From assembly GCF_002250565.1 (NCBI RefSeq), contig NZ_NMVJ01000010.1, forward strand, positions 1 to 64,000: a DNA stretch of 64,000 bases, read 5' to 3'. The notes under the pieces are model-generated. The model saw nothing but the letters and a program-made list of their open reading frames with translations. It had not been told where the DNA came from and made no database searches. A program made the translations under genes and the position numbers. Positions within the stretch are counted from its first letter, which is position 1. Every line of letters begins with the position of its first letter. Shown here piece by piece: positions 19,303-27,292 of the stretch. This DNA comes from Parenemella sanctibonifatiensis. Its GTDB lineage: Bacteria; Actinomycetota; Actinomycetes; Propionibacteriales; Propionibacteriaceae.

Positions 19303-20865
19303 ATGTTTCCTGTGATGCTGACGATTCTGGGCGCGGTGCCGTTGGTGGGCGCGCTCGTGGTGGCCTTCCTCAAGGGGGCCACGGCCCGCTGGGTAGGACT
19401 GGGCTTTGCCGTGGTGACACTGGCGCTGGCGGTGTACGCCGCGGTGACCGGGTCCGATGGCAGCCTGGACGGTGCGATCCAGTGGATTCCGATGATCGGC
19501 GCCCACTTCGCGCTGGCGCTGGACCCGCTCGCGCTGGTGATGGTGCTGCTGACCGTGGTGCTGGTGCCGGTGGTGCTGATCGCCACCTGGGACGACCCGG
19601 ACCACCACGCCCATCCGCGCGGCGAAGCCGACCCGGAGCCCGGCCGCCGTTCCAAGCTGGTGCCGCAGCAGCGCTTCGGTGGCGTCGCCTTCGTCAGCCT
19701 GGCGCTGGCGTTGGAGGGCCTGGCGGTGCTGGTCTTCATGGCCTCCGACGTCTTCCTGTTCTACCTCCTCTTCGAGGCAACGCTGATCCCGATGTACTTC
19801 CTCATCGGTGGTTTCGGCGGCGCGAAGCGTGCCAGCGCAGCGGTGAAGTTCCTGATCTTCTCGCTGGCCGGTGGTCTGCTGATGCTGGCTGCGGTGATCG
19901 GTCTGTACGCCGCCTCCGCCGGTCAGGGCAGCCCCACCTACCTGATCTCCGAGCTCGCTCAGACCGGCATCGACGGCAACGTCGGCCGCTGGTTGTTCGT
20001 GGGCTTCTTCATCGCCTTCGCGGTGAAGGCGCCGATGGTCGGCGTACACGCTTGGCTGCCGGCGGCGGCTGAGGAATCGACGCCGGGCGGCGCGACGCTG
20101 CTGACGGGCATCCTCGACAAGCTCGGCACCTTCGGCATGATCAAGATCTGCCTGGGGATCTTCCCCGAGGCCAGCCAGTGGGCGACCCCGCTGATCATCA
20201 TCTGGGCCGTCATCTCGATCCTCTACGGCGCGCTCGCCGCGATCGGACAGCGGGACCTGATGCGCTTCGTTGCCTTCACCTCGATCAGCCACTTCGGCTT
20301 CATCGTGCTGGGCATCTTCGCGCTGACCACCCAGTCGCTCACCGGCGCGATCTTCTACATGGTCAGCCACGGCCTGTCGACGGCGGCGCTGTTCCTGGCG
20401 GTCGGCTACCTCACCAAGCGTCGCGGCTCCCGAGTGGTCGCCGACTTCGGTGGCGTACAGAAGGTCGCGCCGATCGCCGCCGGCGTCCTGCTGGTGGCGG
20501 GACTGTCGACCTTGGCGCTGCCGGGCATGTCGAGCTTCGTTTCCGAATACATGGTGCTGGCCGGCACGTTCGGCCGCTACCCCTGGGCCGCCGCGATCAG
20601 CGCGATCGCGGTGGTGCTGGCAGCTGTCTACGTGCTGCGTACCTATCAGCGGACGATGACGGGGCCGGTGACCGAGCAGGTCTCCGACACCTTCACCTCC
20701 GACCTGTCCGGGCGGGAGAAGCTGGCCATCGGCCCGCTGATCGCCCTCATCCTCGTGCTCGGCTTTTTCCCGAAGCCGATGCTCGACGTCATCACTCCCG
20801 TGTCGCAGGAGATCCAGCAGCACGCCGGAGTCACCGACCCTGAGCCGAAGGGGGCCAACCGATGA
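19303..20865 (+). CDS. nuoM: NADH-quinone oxidoreductase subunit M
   Basis: A 520-residue antiporter-like proton-pumping subunit. It shows FYLLFEATLIPMYFLIG with the conserved Glu and VGVHAWLPAAAEESTPGG, where other phyla often have HTWLPDAHTEAPTAGS. It starts 10 bases after nuoL and overlaps nuoN by four bases. Confidence 0.96.
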   Translation: MFPVMLTILGAVPLVGALVVAFLKGATARWVGLGFAVVTLALAVYAAVTGSDGSLDGAIQWIPMIGAHFALALDPLALVMVLLTVVLVPVVLIATWDDPDHHAHPRGEADPEPGRRSKLVPQQRFGGVAFVSLALALEGLAVLVFMASDVFLFYLLFEATLIPMYFLIGGFGGAKRASAAVKFLIFSLAGGLLMLAAVIGLYAASAGQGSPTYLISELAQTGIDGNVGRWLFVGFFIAFAVKAPMVGVHAWLPAAAEESTPGGATLLTGILDKLGTFGMIKICLGIFPEASQWATPLIIIWAVISILYGALAAIGQRDLMRFVAFTSISHFGFIVLGIFALTTQSLTGAIFYMVSHGLSTAALFLAVGYLTKRRGSRVVADFGGVQKVAPIAAGVLLVAGLSTLALPGMSSFVSEYMVLAGTFGRYPWAAAISAIAVVLAAVYVLRTYQRTMTGPVTEQVSDTFTSDLSGREKLAIGPLIALILVLGFFPKPMLDVITPVSQEIQQHAGVTDPEPKGANR

Positions 20866-22478
20866 GCCCGCTGTTCCTGAGCCCACTGCATGCGGTGCTG
20901 CAAACCAGGCTTCCCGAGCCTGCCATCAGCGACCTGCAGCTGGGACTGCTGCTGCCGATTCTCTTCCTGCTCGGCGGGGCGTGCATCGGTGTGCTGGTGG
21001 AGGCGCTCGCGCCGCGTGAGGCACGGCACGGCCTGCAGGTCGGCCTGACGCTCATCACCATCGTTGCCGCCCTGGTGGCGACCGTCATGAACTGGTCCGC
21101 CGGTGTCGGTGGCCTGGCCGGTCTCGGCTCGATCATGGTGGACGGACCGGCGTACTTCAGCTGGGCCGCACTGCTGATCTTCGGTGGGCTGGCGGTTCTG
21201 CTGATGGCCGAGAAGAAGGTCTACCACGGCGTCAGCGCCTTCGCTTCCAACGCCGCGGCCCCGCCCGGGTCGCCGACGGAGCGGGAGGCGACCGCTGCCC
21301 GCATCGAGCTCACCGAGGTCTATCCGCTGGTGCTCTTCGCGCTGTCGGGCATGTTGATGTTCCCGGCCGCCAACGACCTCGTCACGATGTTCATTGCGAT
21401 GGAGGTGCTGTCCTTCCCGCTGTACATCCTGTCCGCGATGGCGCGGCGCCGCCGACTGCTGTCGCAGGAAGCCGCGATGAAGTACTTCCTGCTGGGCGCG
21501 CTGTCCTCGGGCTTCTTCGTCTATGGCATGGCGCTCACCTATGGGTACGCCGGGTCGCTGGACTTCGCCGCCATCGCCGCGGCAGCCGCGCTGCCCGAGT
21601 CCGACGGGATGATCCTGGCCGGGATGGCGCTGATGGGTGCGGCGTTGATGTTCAAGGTCGGCGCGGTGCCCTTCCACTCCTGGACGCCTGACGTCTACCA
21701 GGGTGCCCCGACGCCGGTCACCGGATTCATGGCGATCTGCACCAAGTTTGCCGCGATGATCGCGCTGCTGCGGCTCTTCTTCGTCGCCTTCGGTGGCTAC
21801 CGCTGGGACTGGCAGATCATGCTCGCCGTCGTCGCGGTCGCCTCCATGCTGATCGGCTCGATCATGGCGATCGTGCAGACCGACATGAAGCGGCTGCTGG
21901 CGTACTCCTCGGTGGCGCATGCCGGCTTCCTCATGACTGCAGTCGTGGGCGCCAGCGTTGCCGAAGAAGGCTCGGTCGCTCAGCTCGGCTCGGTTTCGTC
22001 GGTGCTGTTCTACTTGGTCACCTACGGCTTCGCGACGTTGGGCGCCTTTGCCATCGTGACGATGGTGCGGGAGGGCAACGGTTCCGAGGCGACCCGACTG
22101 GACCAGTGGGCCGGCCTGGGACGTCGCAGCCCGTTGGTCGCCGGCATCTTCACGGTGCTGATGCTGAGCTTCGCCGGCATCCCGCTGACCGCCGGTTTCA
22201 TGGGCAAGTGGGCCGTTTTCGCGGCCGCCTGGAGCGGCGGCTACGCTTGGCTGGTCGTGGTTGCGGTGCTGGTCAGCGTGGTGGCCGCCTTCATCTACCT
22301 GAAGGTTGTCGTGGCGATGTGGTTCAGTGATCCTGAGGGTGAGGTTGGCGAGGTCGTCGTCCCGGGCTGGGGCACCGCCGTCACGCTCGGCATCGGGCTG
22401 GTCGCTACCCTCGTGCTGGGCGTCGTGCCCGGACCGGTGTTGGAGCTCGCAGCCCAAGCCGGTGGATTCCTGAGGTAG
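20862..22478 (+). CDS. nuoN: NADH-quinone oxidoreductase subunit N
   Basis: A 538-residue antiporter-like subunit, the last of the complex. Conserved features are FIAMEVLSFPLYILSA, the motif VPFHSWTPDVYQGAPTPVTG, and the Lys in the DMKRLLAYSSVAHAGF block. A hydrophilic loop at about residues 125-150 is enlarged. It ends six bases before the TTG start of the prenyl synthase gene, whose ribosome binding site lies across the nuoN stop. Confidence 0.96.
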   Translation: MSPLFLSPLHAVLQTRLPEPAISDLQLGLLLPILFLLGGACIGVLVEALAPREARHGLQVGLTLITIVAALVATVMNWSAGVGGLAGLGSIMVDGPAYFSWAALLIFGGLAVLLMAEKKVYHGVSAFASNAAAPPGSPTEREATAARIELTEVYPLVLFALSGMLMFPAANDLVTMFIAMEVLSFPLYILSAMARRRRLLSQEAAMKYFLLGALSSGFFVYGMALTYGYAGSLDFAAIAAAAALPESDGMILAGMALMGAALMFKVGAVPFHSWTPDVYQGAPTPVTGFMAICTKFAAMIALLRLFFVAFGGYRWDWQIMLAVVAVASMLIGSIMAIVQTDMKRLLAYSSVAHAGFLMTAVVGASVAEEGSVAQLGSVSSVLFYLVTYGFATLGAFAIVTMVREGNGSEATRLDQWAGLGRRSPLVAGIFTVLMLSFAGIPLTAGFMGKWAVFAAAWSGGYAWLVVVAVLVSVVAAFIYLKVVVAMWFSDPEGEVGEVVVPGWGTAVTLGIGLVATLVLGVVPGPVLELAAQAGGFLR

Positions 22479-22484
22479 GAGAAC

Positions 22485-23453
22485 TTGGCCACCACACGCG
22501 AGGACCTGGACCGGATCTGGGAGTCCTGTCTGGCTGACATCGAGCAGCGGCTGATGGACATGGCCGCTGCTCGCAGTGACCTCATGAATCAGGCGAGCCA
22601 GCACATCATCAAGGCTGGCGGGAAACGGTTCCGGCCCGGGCTGGTGGTGCTGGCCTCCCAGCTGTCCGGCGACGCGCCCAGGGAGCGGATCGTGGACGCG
22701 GCCGTGGTGGTGGAGCTCACCCACGTGGCCAGCCTCTATCACGACGACGTCATGGACGAGGCCTCCGTACGCCGCAGCGCACCGAGCGCCAACGCTCGCT
22801 GGTCCAATTCGATGGCGATCTTGGTGGGTGACTACCTCTTTGCCCGCGCCTCTGCGGTCGTGGCACAGCTGGGCCCCGACTACGTCGCGCTGCAGGCCGA
22901 CACTTTTGCCCGGTTGGTGACCGGTCAGATCAACGAGACCACCGGCCCCGCTGACGGGGTTGACGCCTTCGAGCATTATCTCGCGGTGTTGGCTGACAAG
23001 ACTGGCTCGCTGATTGCCGCCTCGACCGTCTTCGGTGGCATGGTGGCGGGGCTGCCAGCCGAGCAGCTGGAGGCATTGGGCCAGTTCGGAGAAGAGATCG
23101 GGCTGGTCTTCCAGCTCAGCGACGACCTGTTGGACGTCACCTCCGACGTGTCGGGCAAGTCTCCCGGCACGGACCTGCGCGAGGGTGTCCTGACCCTGCC
23201 GACGCTGCTCGCTCTGGAGGACGAGTCCGAGGCGAACGCCCGGCTGCGGGAGCTGATCAGCGGCCCGGTCAGCGAGGAAGACCTGCCCGAGGCGCTGCGA
23301 CTGCTGCGCCAGCACGGCGCCATCGACGCTGCCCGTGAGTCGATCGCGGCCCGGGCCGAGAAGGCCCGAGCCCACCTGGCGGCGCTGCCGGCCGGCGCCG
23401 CCCGCGATGCGTTGAGTGAGATGTGCGACTCGGTGGTGACCCGCTCGGTCTGA
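22485..23453 (+). CDS. Polyprenyl diphosphate synthase (menaquinone side chain)
   Basis: A 322-residue trans-prenyltransferase that extends allylic diphosphates with isopentenyl diphosphate. Both aspartate-rich motifs are present: HDDVMDEA (about residue 87) and SDDLLDVTSD (about residue 208), plus GGKRFRPGL near the N-terminus. It has a TTG start preceded by AGGAGAA. Position at the end of the nuo operon and after a menaquinone-type reductase suggests that it makes the menaquinone tail. Chain length cannot be assigned by eye. Confidence 0.9.
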   Translation: MATTREDLDRIWESCLADIEQRLMDMAAARSDLMNQASQHIIKAGGKRFRPGLVVLASQLSGDAPRERIVDAAVVVELTHVASLYHDDVMDEASVRRSAPSANARWSNSMAILVGDYLFARASAVVAQLGPDYVALQADTFARLVTGQINETTGPADGVDAFEHYLAVLADKTGSLIAASTVFGGMVAGLPAEQLEALGQFGEEIGLVFQLSDDLLDVTSDVSGKSPGTDLREGVLTLPTLLALEDESEANARLRELISGPVSEEDLPEALRLLRQHGAIDAARESIAARAEKARAHLAALPAGAARDALSEMCDSVVTRSV

Positions 23454-23647
23454 GCTCTGGCGAACGGGTCCGTCAAAAGGTTGAGTCGCGGATCGTACGA
23501 CCGACTGCTGGGCCGGCAGGTACGCCGGGCAGCGGCCGCCGACGACGCCACCGACTGAGCCGGCGTACGCACCCGATCCGCCGGACGGGCACAACTACAG
23601 CTTCGCGTGGTTGTACGCCCGATTTCGGCGATCTGAGCTGCATTTCC

Positions 23648-25126
23648 TCAGTGCGCTGGGGCTTCGCCGGCTGGGTAGCTGATCGAGTGCCGCAGTGACC
23701 AGCCGTCCTCGCGGTCCGTGATGGTCACCTCGACGAGGCCGTTCTCGTCGACGGTGTAGCTCTCCTCCATCAGCGGCCCGGGTCCGGTCCGGTGCGCCGG
23801 CGCCTCGGCCGACACCGGTGCATGTCGCAGGGCCCGGTCGAACGGGATGACGACGTCGGCGAAGGGCGCGATGTCCCCGGTGGGCATGCCTGCCGGGTCC
23901 AAGTCGGCGTACTCGACGAAGCGAAACCGGCCGATGTCGTGCTGGGGCCGATAACGCCGCGTCTGTGCCGGTCCGCCGACCCGAGCCTCGCGCCCCAAGA
24001 TCGGATCGAAACTGACCCGCTGGCCGCCCTCGGCTTCTCGGAACACCCCGAAGCCGCGCGACAATCGTTCGGTGAGGCTGAAACCCGAATCGGGGTCGGC
24101 GGCGATGGCCAACCCGATCGCGGTGGAGGCTGACGGATGCGGTGACCGGTGGATCCGCTGGCCGAATCGGTCTCGCAGCTGGCGGGCCACCTGCGGCAGC
24201 CCGGAGGCGCCGCCGACCAGATAGATGCCGGCGACCGACGTGTCGTTCAGGGAGTCGCCGACCAGACCGGTCATGGTGTCGATGCTGCGATCGACCAAGG
24301 GCGCCACCGCGGTGGCGACGTCGGTGATCGGGATGGTGATGAGGTCGTCGTCGACCTCGACCACGATCCGGCGGGTCTGCGGCTGGATCGCTTCCTTGAC
24401 GGTGCGGCACTCATCGAGCAGATCCGGCGAGGCGCGTACGCCGGGCGCGGCCAGTCCCGCCAGCGCGGCGTCGAAGTCGTCGCCGCCGAGCCGGTTGTCG
24501 CCGCGGGAGTCGAGCACCTCGTGGCGGCCGCCCGCGACCTGGATCAGCGAGGCGTCGAAGGTGCCGCCGCCCAGGTCATAGACCACCACCTGGTCCCGGC
24601 GGGAGTTGAGGGTGCGCGGCTGCCGATGGGTGTATTCGAAGCCGGCCGCTGACGGTTCGTGCACGATGCCCAGCACCGTGAAGCCGGCTTCGGTGAAGGC
24701 GCTCAGCGTGAGGAAACGTTGGACGCCGGGTGCATGAGCCGGGGTGGCGATCATCGCTTCCAGCGGTTCGTCGGCGGCGTCGGGAAGGGCCGCCAGCAGG
24801 GCCTGGCGGACGTGTCCCAGAAAGCCTGCCAACAGGTCGGCGAGGCGTTCGGGGCGACCGCCCACCTCGATCACGGTGTCGGCGGTGACGGCGGGATCGG
24901 CGAAGTGACGTTTCAGGCTGCGCAGTAGCGGCGTACCGGACTGCTGGTGGGCAGCGAGCGCCGCGAAGCCATAGCGCAAGGCACCGTCGGCACCGCGGGC
25001 GATCAGGCTGGGGATGTGGTCGACGGCGTCGGAGTTGAGGTCGGTGAAGCTGACGACCGGATAGTTGCCCCGGTCCACCCGCGCGACTCGGGTGCGGGTG
25101 GTGCCGAAGTCGATGCCCAAGCGCAT
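23648..25126 (-). CDS. Hsp70-family protein with divergent C-terminus
   Basis: A 492-residue protein with the actin-like ATPase fold of DnaK: phosphate 1 loop GIDFGTTRTRVA at the N-terminus, phosphate 2 VVYDLGGGTFDASLIQ around residue 175, and the adenosine block YLVGGASGLPQVARQL around residue 300. The last ~130 residues do not look like the standard DnaK substrate-binding domain and include a Pro-rich stretch. No dnaJ or grpE is nearby. It follows the desaturase gene on the same strand after 76 bases but has its own leaderless promoter. Its client or role is unknown. Confidence 0.8.
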   Translation of the reverse strand: MRLGIDFGTTRTRVARVDRGNYPVVSFTDLNSDAVDHIPSLIARGADGALRYGFAALAAHQQSGTPLLRSLKRHFADPAVTADTVIEVGGRPERLADLLAGFLGHVRQALLAALPDAADEPLEAMIATPAHAPGVQRFLTLSAFTEAGFTVLGIVHEPSAAGFEYTHRQPRTLNSRRDQVVVYDLGGGTFDASLIQVAGGRHEVLDSRGDNRLGGDDFDAALAGLAAPGVRASPDLLDECRTVKEAIQPQTRRIVVEVDDDLITIPITDVATAVAPLVDRSIDTMTGLVGDSLNDTSVAGIYLVGGASGLPQVARQLRDRFGQRIHRSPHPSASTAIGLAIAADPDSGFSLTERLSRGFGVFREAEGGQRVSFDPILGREARVGGPAQTRRYRPQHDIGRFRFVEYADLDPAGMPTGDIAPFADVVIPFDRALRHAPVSAEAPAHRTGPGPLMEESYTVDENGLVEVTITDREDGWSLRHSISYPAGEAPAH

Positions 25127-25132
25127 GGCCGC

Positions 25133-25138
25133 AGCGTA
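25133..25138 (-). promoter_or_regulatory. Leaderless -10 of the Hsp70-like gene
   Basis: TACGCT on the minus strand, then six bases (GCGGCC), then the ATG at 25126. No ribosome binding site precedes the start. Confidence 0.5.
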
Positions 25139-25202
25139 GATGCCCCGGGTGAGCAGCGGATGAACAGCCTGCGCTCGGATGAGCAGACTGCGCGGCGTAC
25201 GG

Positions 25203-26303
25203 TCAGGCGCGCATCAGGCTGGGGTGGTTGGCCGGTGCCATCGCGGCGGCGATCGGGCACTCGAACATGTCGATGTCGCCGTGACCGACCTCGTCGATGT
25301 GACGCGCCACCTCGACGTAGCCCTGCCACAGCGTGGTCGCGTGGTAGTCGATGCCCTGCTCGCGGCAGAAGTCCTTCACGATTGGGACCACTCGGGCCAG
25401 GTTGGGGCGCGACATCGACGGGAAGAGGTGGTGCTCGATCTGGTGGTTCAGCCCGCCCATGAGGAATGAGACCACCGGGCCGCCGGAGATGTTGCGGCTC
25501 ATCAGCACCTGACGCCTGAGGAAGTCGATCTTGACGTCCGGGCCGACGGTGGGTCGGCCGATGTGGTTGGTGGCGAACACCATGCCCAGATAGAAGCCGA
25601 AGACCAGCTTGTGCACCACCAGGAAGGTGATCGCGATCGCCGGCGACATCGCCCAGAAGGCGAAGATCGTCATCCCGGCGTGGTGGATCGTCAGCAGCGC
25701 CAGCTCCAGCCACCGGTTCTTCACCTCGCCGCGGGCAAAGAGGTGCTTGAAGGAGTTGACGTCCATCTGCAGTCCCACCAGGGACACGATCGGGAAGAAG
25801 AACCAGACCTGACGGCGTCGCATCCAGCGTCCCAGCCGGGTCTGCTCGTCACTCGGGGTGAAGGCGACCACACCGTTGTCGATGTCGGAATCGACGCCCA
25901 TCTTGTTGGGGCCGCCGTGGTGTCGGGTGTGCTTCTTCTTCCACCAGCTGATGCCCAATCCGACGAAGAGGTTGGCGACCACCAGTGCGACACCGTCGCT
26001 CCAGCGGGCGCTGGTGAAGATCTGCCGGTGGGCAGCATCGTGGCCCAGGAAGCCGAACTGGGTCATCACCAAGGCGATGCCGACTGCGATCGCGATCTGC
26101 CACCAGCTGTCGCCGATGAGAGCAGACAGAGTCAACAACCCGGCACCGACCAGCGTCAGGGTGATCAGCAGGGTCCAGTAGTAGGCGTACGAACGCGCGA
26201 ACAGACCCTCCTGCTTCACCGTGGCCATCAGGTTGGCGAACGGGTTGCGGCTGGTGCGCCGTGGGGCGGCGTCGGGGCTCGACGTGGTGAGCAGCTGGGT
26301 CAT
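25203..26303 (-). CDS. Membrane fatty-acid (acyl) desaturase
   Basis: A 366-residue di-iron membrane desaturase. The three histidine boxes are clear: GHDAAHRQ (about residue 88), HTRHHGG (about residue 125) and NHQIEHHLFP (about residue 288), where Gln replaces His as in front-end/linoleoyl-CoA-type enzymes. Hydrophobic helices flank them. It introduces double bonds into membrane acyl chains. It lies directly downstream of a NarL-type regulator gene on the same strand, with a 40-bp operator between them, so transcription is probably controlled by membrane state. The ATG at 26303 has no ribosome binding site. Confidence 0.93.
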   Translation of the reverse strand: MTQLLTTSSPDAAPRRTSRNPFANLMATVKQEGLFARSYAYYWTLLITLTLVGAGLLTLSALIGDSWWQIAIAVGIALVMTQFGFLGHDAAHRQIFTSARWSDGVALVVANLFVGLGISWWKKKHTRHHGGPNKMGVDSDIDNGVVAFTPSDEQTRLGRWMRRRQVWFFFPIVSLVGLQMDVNSFKHLFARGEVKNRWLELALLTIHHAGMTIFAFWAMSPAIAITFLVVHKLVFGFYLGMVFATNHIGRPTVGPDVKIDFLRRQVLMSRNISGGPVVSFLMGGLNHQIEHHLFPSMSRPNLARVVPIVKDFCREQGIDYHATTLWQGYVEVARHIDEVGHGDIDMFECPIAAAMAPANHPSLMRA

Positions 26304-26309
26304 GCAGCA

Positions 26310-26315
26310 ATCGTG
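26310..26315 (-). promoter_or_regulatory. Weak leaderless -10 of the desaturase gene
   Basis: CACGAT on the minus strand sits six bases before the ATG at 26303 and 22 bases after the operator edge. It keeps the A and final T of TANNNT but lacks the first T, as expected for an activator-dependent promoter. TAGGTT holds the identical position downstream of the second operator. Confidence 0.45.
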
Positions 26316-26337
26316 GCCGCGACAGCGCCCAAAAACG

Positions 26338-26377
26338 TCACTCCCTCGGTCCGACCTGGACCCCTACCCGGGAGTGA
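26338..26377. promoter_or_regulatory. Operator 1: 40-bp inverted repeat before the desaturase
   Basis: TCACTCCC (26338-26345) and GGGAGTGA (26370-26377) are perfect inverted arms spaced 32 bp start to start, three helical turns. The near arm ends 34 bases before the desaturase ATG. The far arm abuts the stop codon of the response regulator. An equal element lies at 27081-27120. Confidence 0.75.
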
Positions 26378-27055
26378 CTAGTCCCCGGCTGTGACAACTC
26401 CGGACTCGTACGCCGCGACCACGATCTGGGCGCGGTCACGCAATCCGAGCTTGGCGAGCACCCGACTGACATGGGTCTTGACGGTCTGTTCGGCGACAAA
26501 GAGCTCCGCGGAGATCTCGCTGTTGGACAGGCCGCGAGCGACCTGCCGCATCACCTCCAGCTCCCGCTCGGTGAGCTCCTCGAGGCGTACCGGGGCGTGC
26601 TGCCGGTCCGGGCGCGCGACGAACTCGGCGATCAGCGAACGGGTCACAGAGGGGGACAACAGCGCCTCGCCGGCGGCCACCACGCGTACGGCGTGGATCA
26701 GGTCCTCCACCCGCGCATCCTTGAGCAGGAAGCCGCTGGCGCCGGCCCGCAGTGCATCGAAGACGTAGTGGTCGATGTCGAAGGTGGTCAACATGATGAG
26801 CCGGGGGGAGTGGTCCGGCAGCGCGGCAATCTGGCGGGCCGCTTCCAATCCGTCCACCTCGGGCATCCGGATGTCCATCAGCACGACATCCGGGTCAGTG
26901 CTGGTGACCAAGTCGATCGCGCGACTGCCGTCGGCGGCCTCACCGACCACTTCCATGTCGGGCTGGGCCTGCAGCAGCGCCCCGAAGCCCTTGCGCACCA
27001 TCTCCTGGTCGTCGATGATCACCAGCCTGATCGGCCGGTCCAGCGGTGCGTCCAC
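26378..27055 (-). CDS. NarL/DesR-type response regulator
   Basis: A 225-residue two-component regulator. The receiver domain has the acidic pair IIDDQE at the start, the phospho-acceptor Asp in VVLMDIRMP (about residue 58), Thr in MLTTFD and Lys in FLLKDA. The LuxR-type HTH is at about residues 155-215 (LTERELEVMRQVARGLSNSEI). I chose the GTG at 27055, preceded by GAGAGGAAG, because it puts the receiver fold eight residues from the start; the open frame continues upstream without coding character. It diverges from the DesK-like kinase gene and lies just upstream of the desaturase, the order expected of a membrane-fluidity control system. Confidence 0.9.
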   Translation of the reverse strand: MDAPLDRPIRLVIIDDQEMVRKGFGALLQAQPDMEVVGEAADGSRAIDLVTSTDPDVVLMDIRMPEVDGLEAARQIAALPDHSPRLIMLTTFDIDHYVFDALRAGASGFLLKDARVEDLIHAVRVVAAGEALLSPSVTRSLIAEFVARPDRQHAPVRLEELTERELEVMRQVARGLSNSEISAELFVAEQTVKTHVSRVLAKLGLRDRAQIVVAAYESGVVTAGD

Positions 27056-27080
27056 CAGCTTCCTCTCCACGATGATGCGG

Positions 27081-27120
27081 TCACTCCCAGGTATGACGGC
27101 CGCGCTCCACCCGGGAGTGA
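27081..27120. promoter_or_regulatory. Operator 2: 40-bp inverted repeat between regulator and kinase
   Basis: TCACTCCC (27081-27088) and GGGAGTGA (27113-27120) have the same arms and the same 32-bp spacing as operator 1. The right arm is ACCCGGGAGTGA in both elements. The near arm ends 34 bases before the ATG at 27155, exactly as operator 1 does for the desaturase. On the other side it ends 25 bases before the regulator start, so it could serve both directions. Confidence 0.75.
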
Positions 27121-27142
27121 TGCACGACCGCACGCTGCTGCG

Positions 27143-27148
27143 TAGGTT
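27143..27148 (+). promoter_or_regulatory. Leaderless -10 for the kinase transcript
   Basis: TAGGTT, then six bases (GGTGAC), then an ATG at 27155. The operator 2 edge lies 22 bases upstream of the hexamer, which places bound regulator against the -35 region. Confidence 0.55.
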
Positions 27149-27154
27149 GGTGAC

Positions 27155-27292
27155 ATGGTCACCAGGACGAGCAACGGCGGATCCGGATCCGCCCGTGGTG
27201 ACGCCGAGCCTACGGCAGCCGGCCAGCCCGGAGAAATGGTTGGACGATCGCTGCCCGGTGCGGCGATGGTGGCACCAGGGAGGCGGCGATGA
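27155..27292 (+). CDS. Possible 45-residue leader ORF before the kinase
   Basis: A short ORF starting at the predicted leaderless ATG and ending with TGA that overlaps the kinase ATG (ATGA at 27289-27292). The peptide is Gly/Ser/Ala/Arg-rich (starts MVTRTSNGG, ends APGRRR), with no signal peptide or known motif. The evidence is positional: its ATG holds the same place relative to operator and -10 as the desaturase ATG. It may only serve to couple translation to the kinase, or be a chance frame. Confidence 0.4.
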   Translation: MVTRTSNGGSGSARGDAEPTAAGQPGEMVGRSLPGAAMVAPGRRR

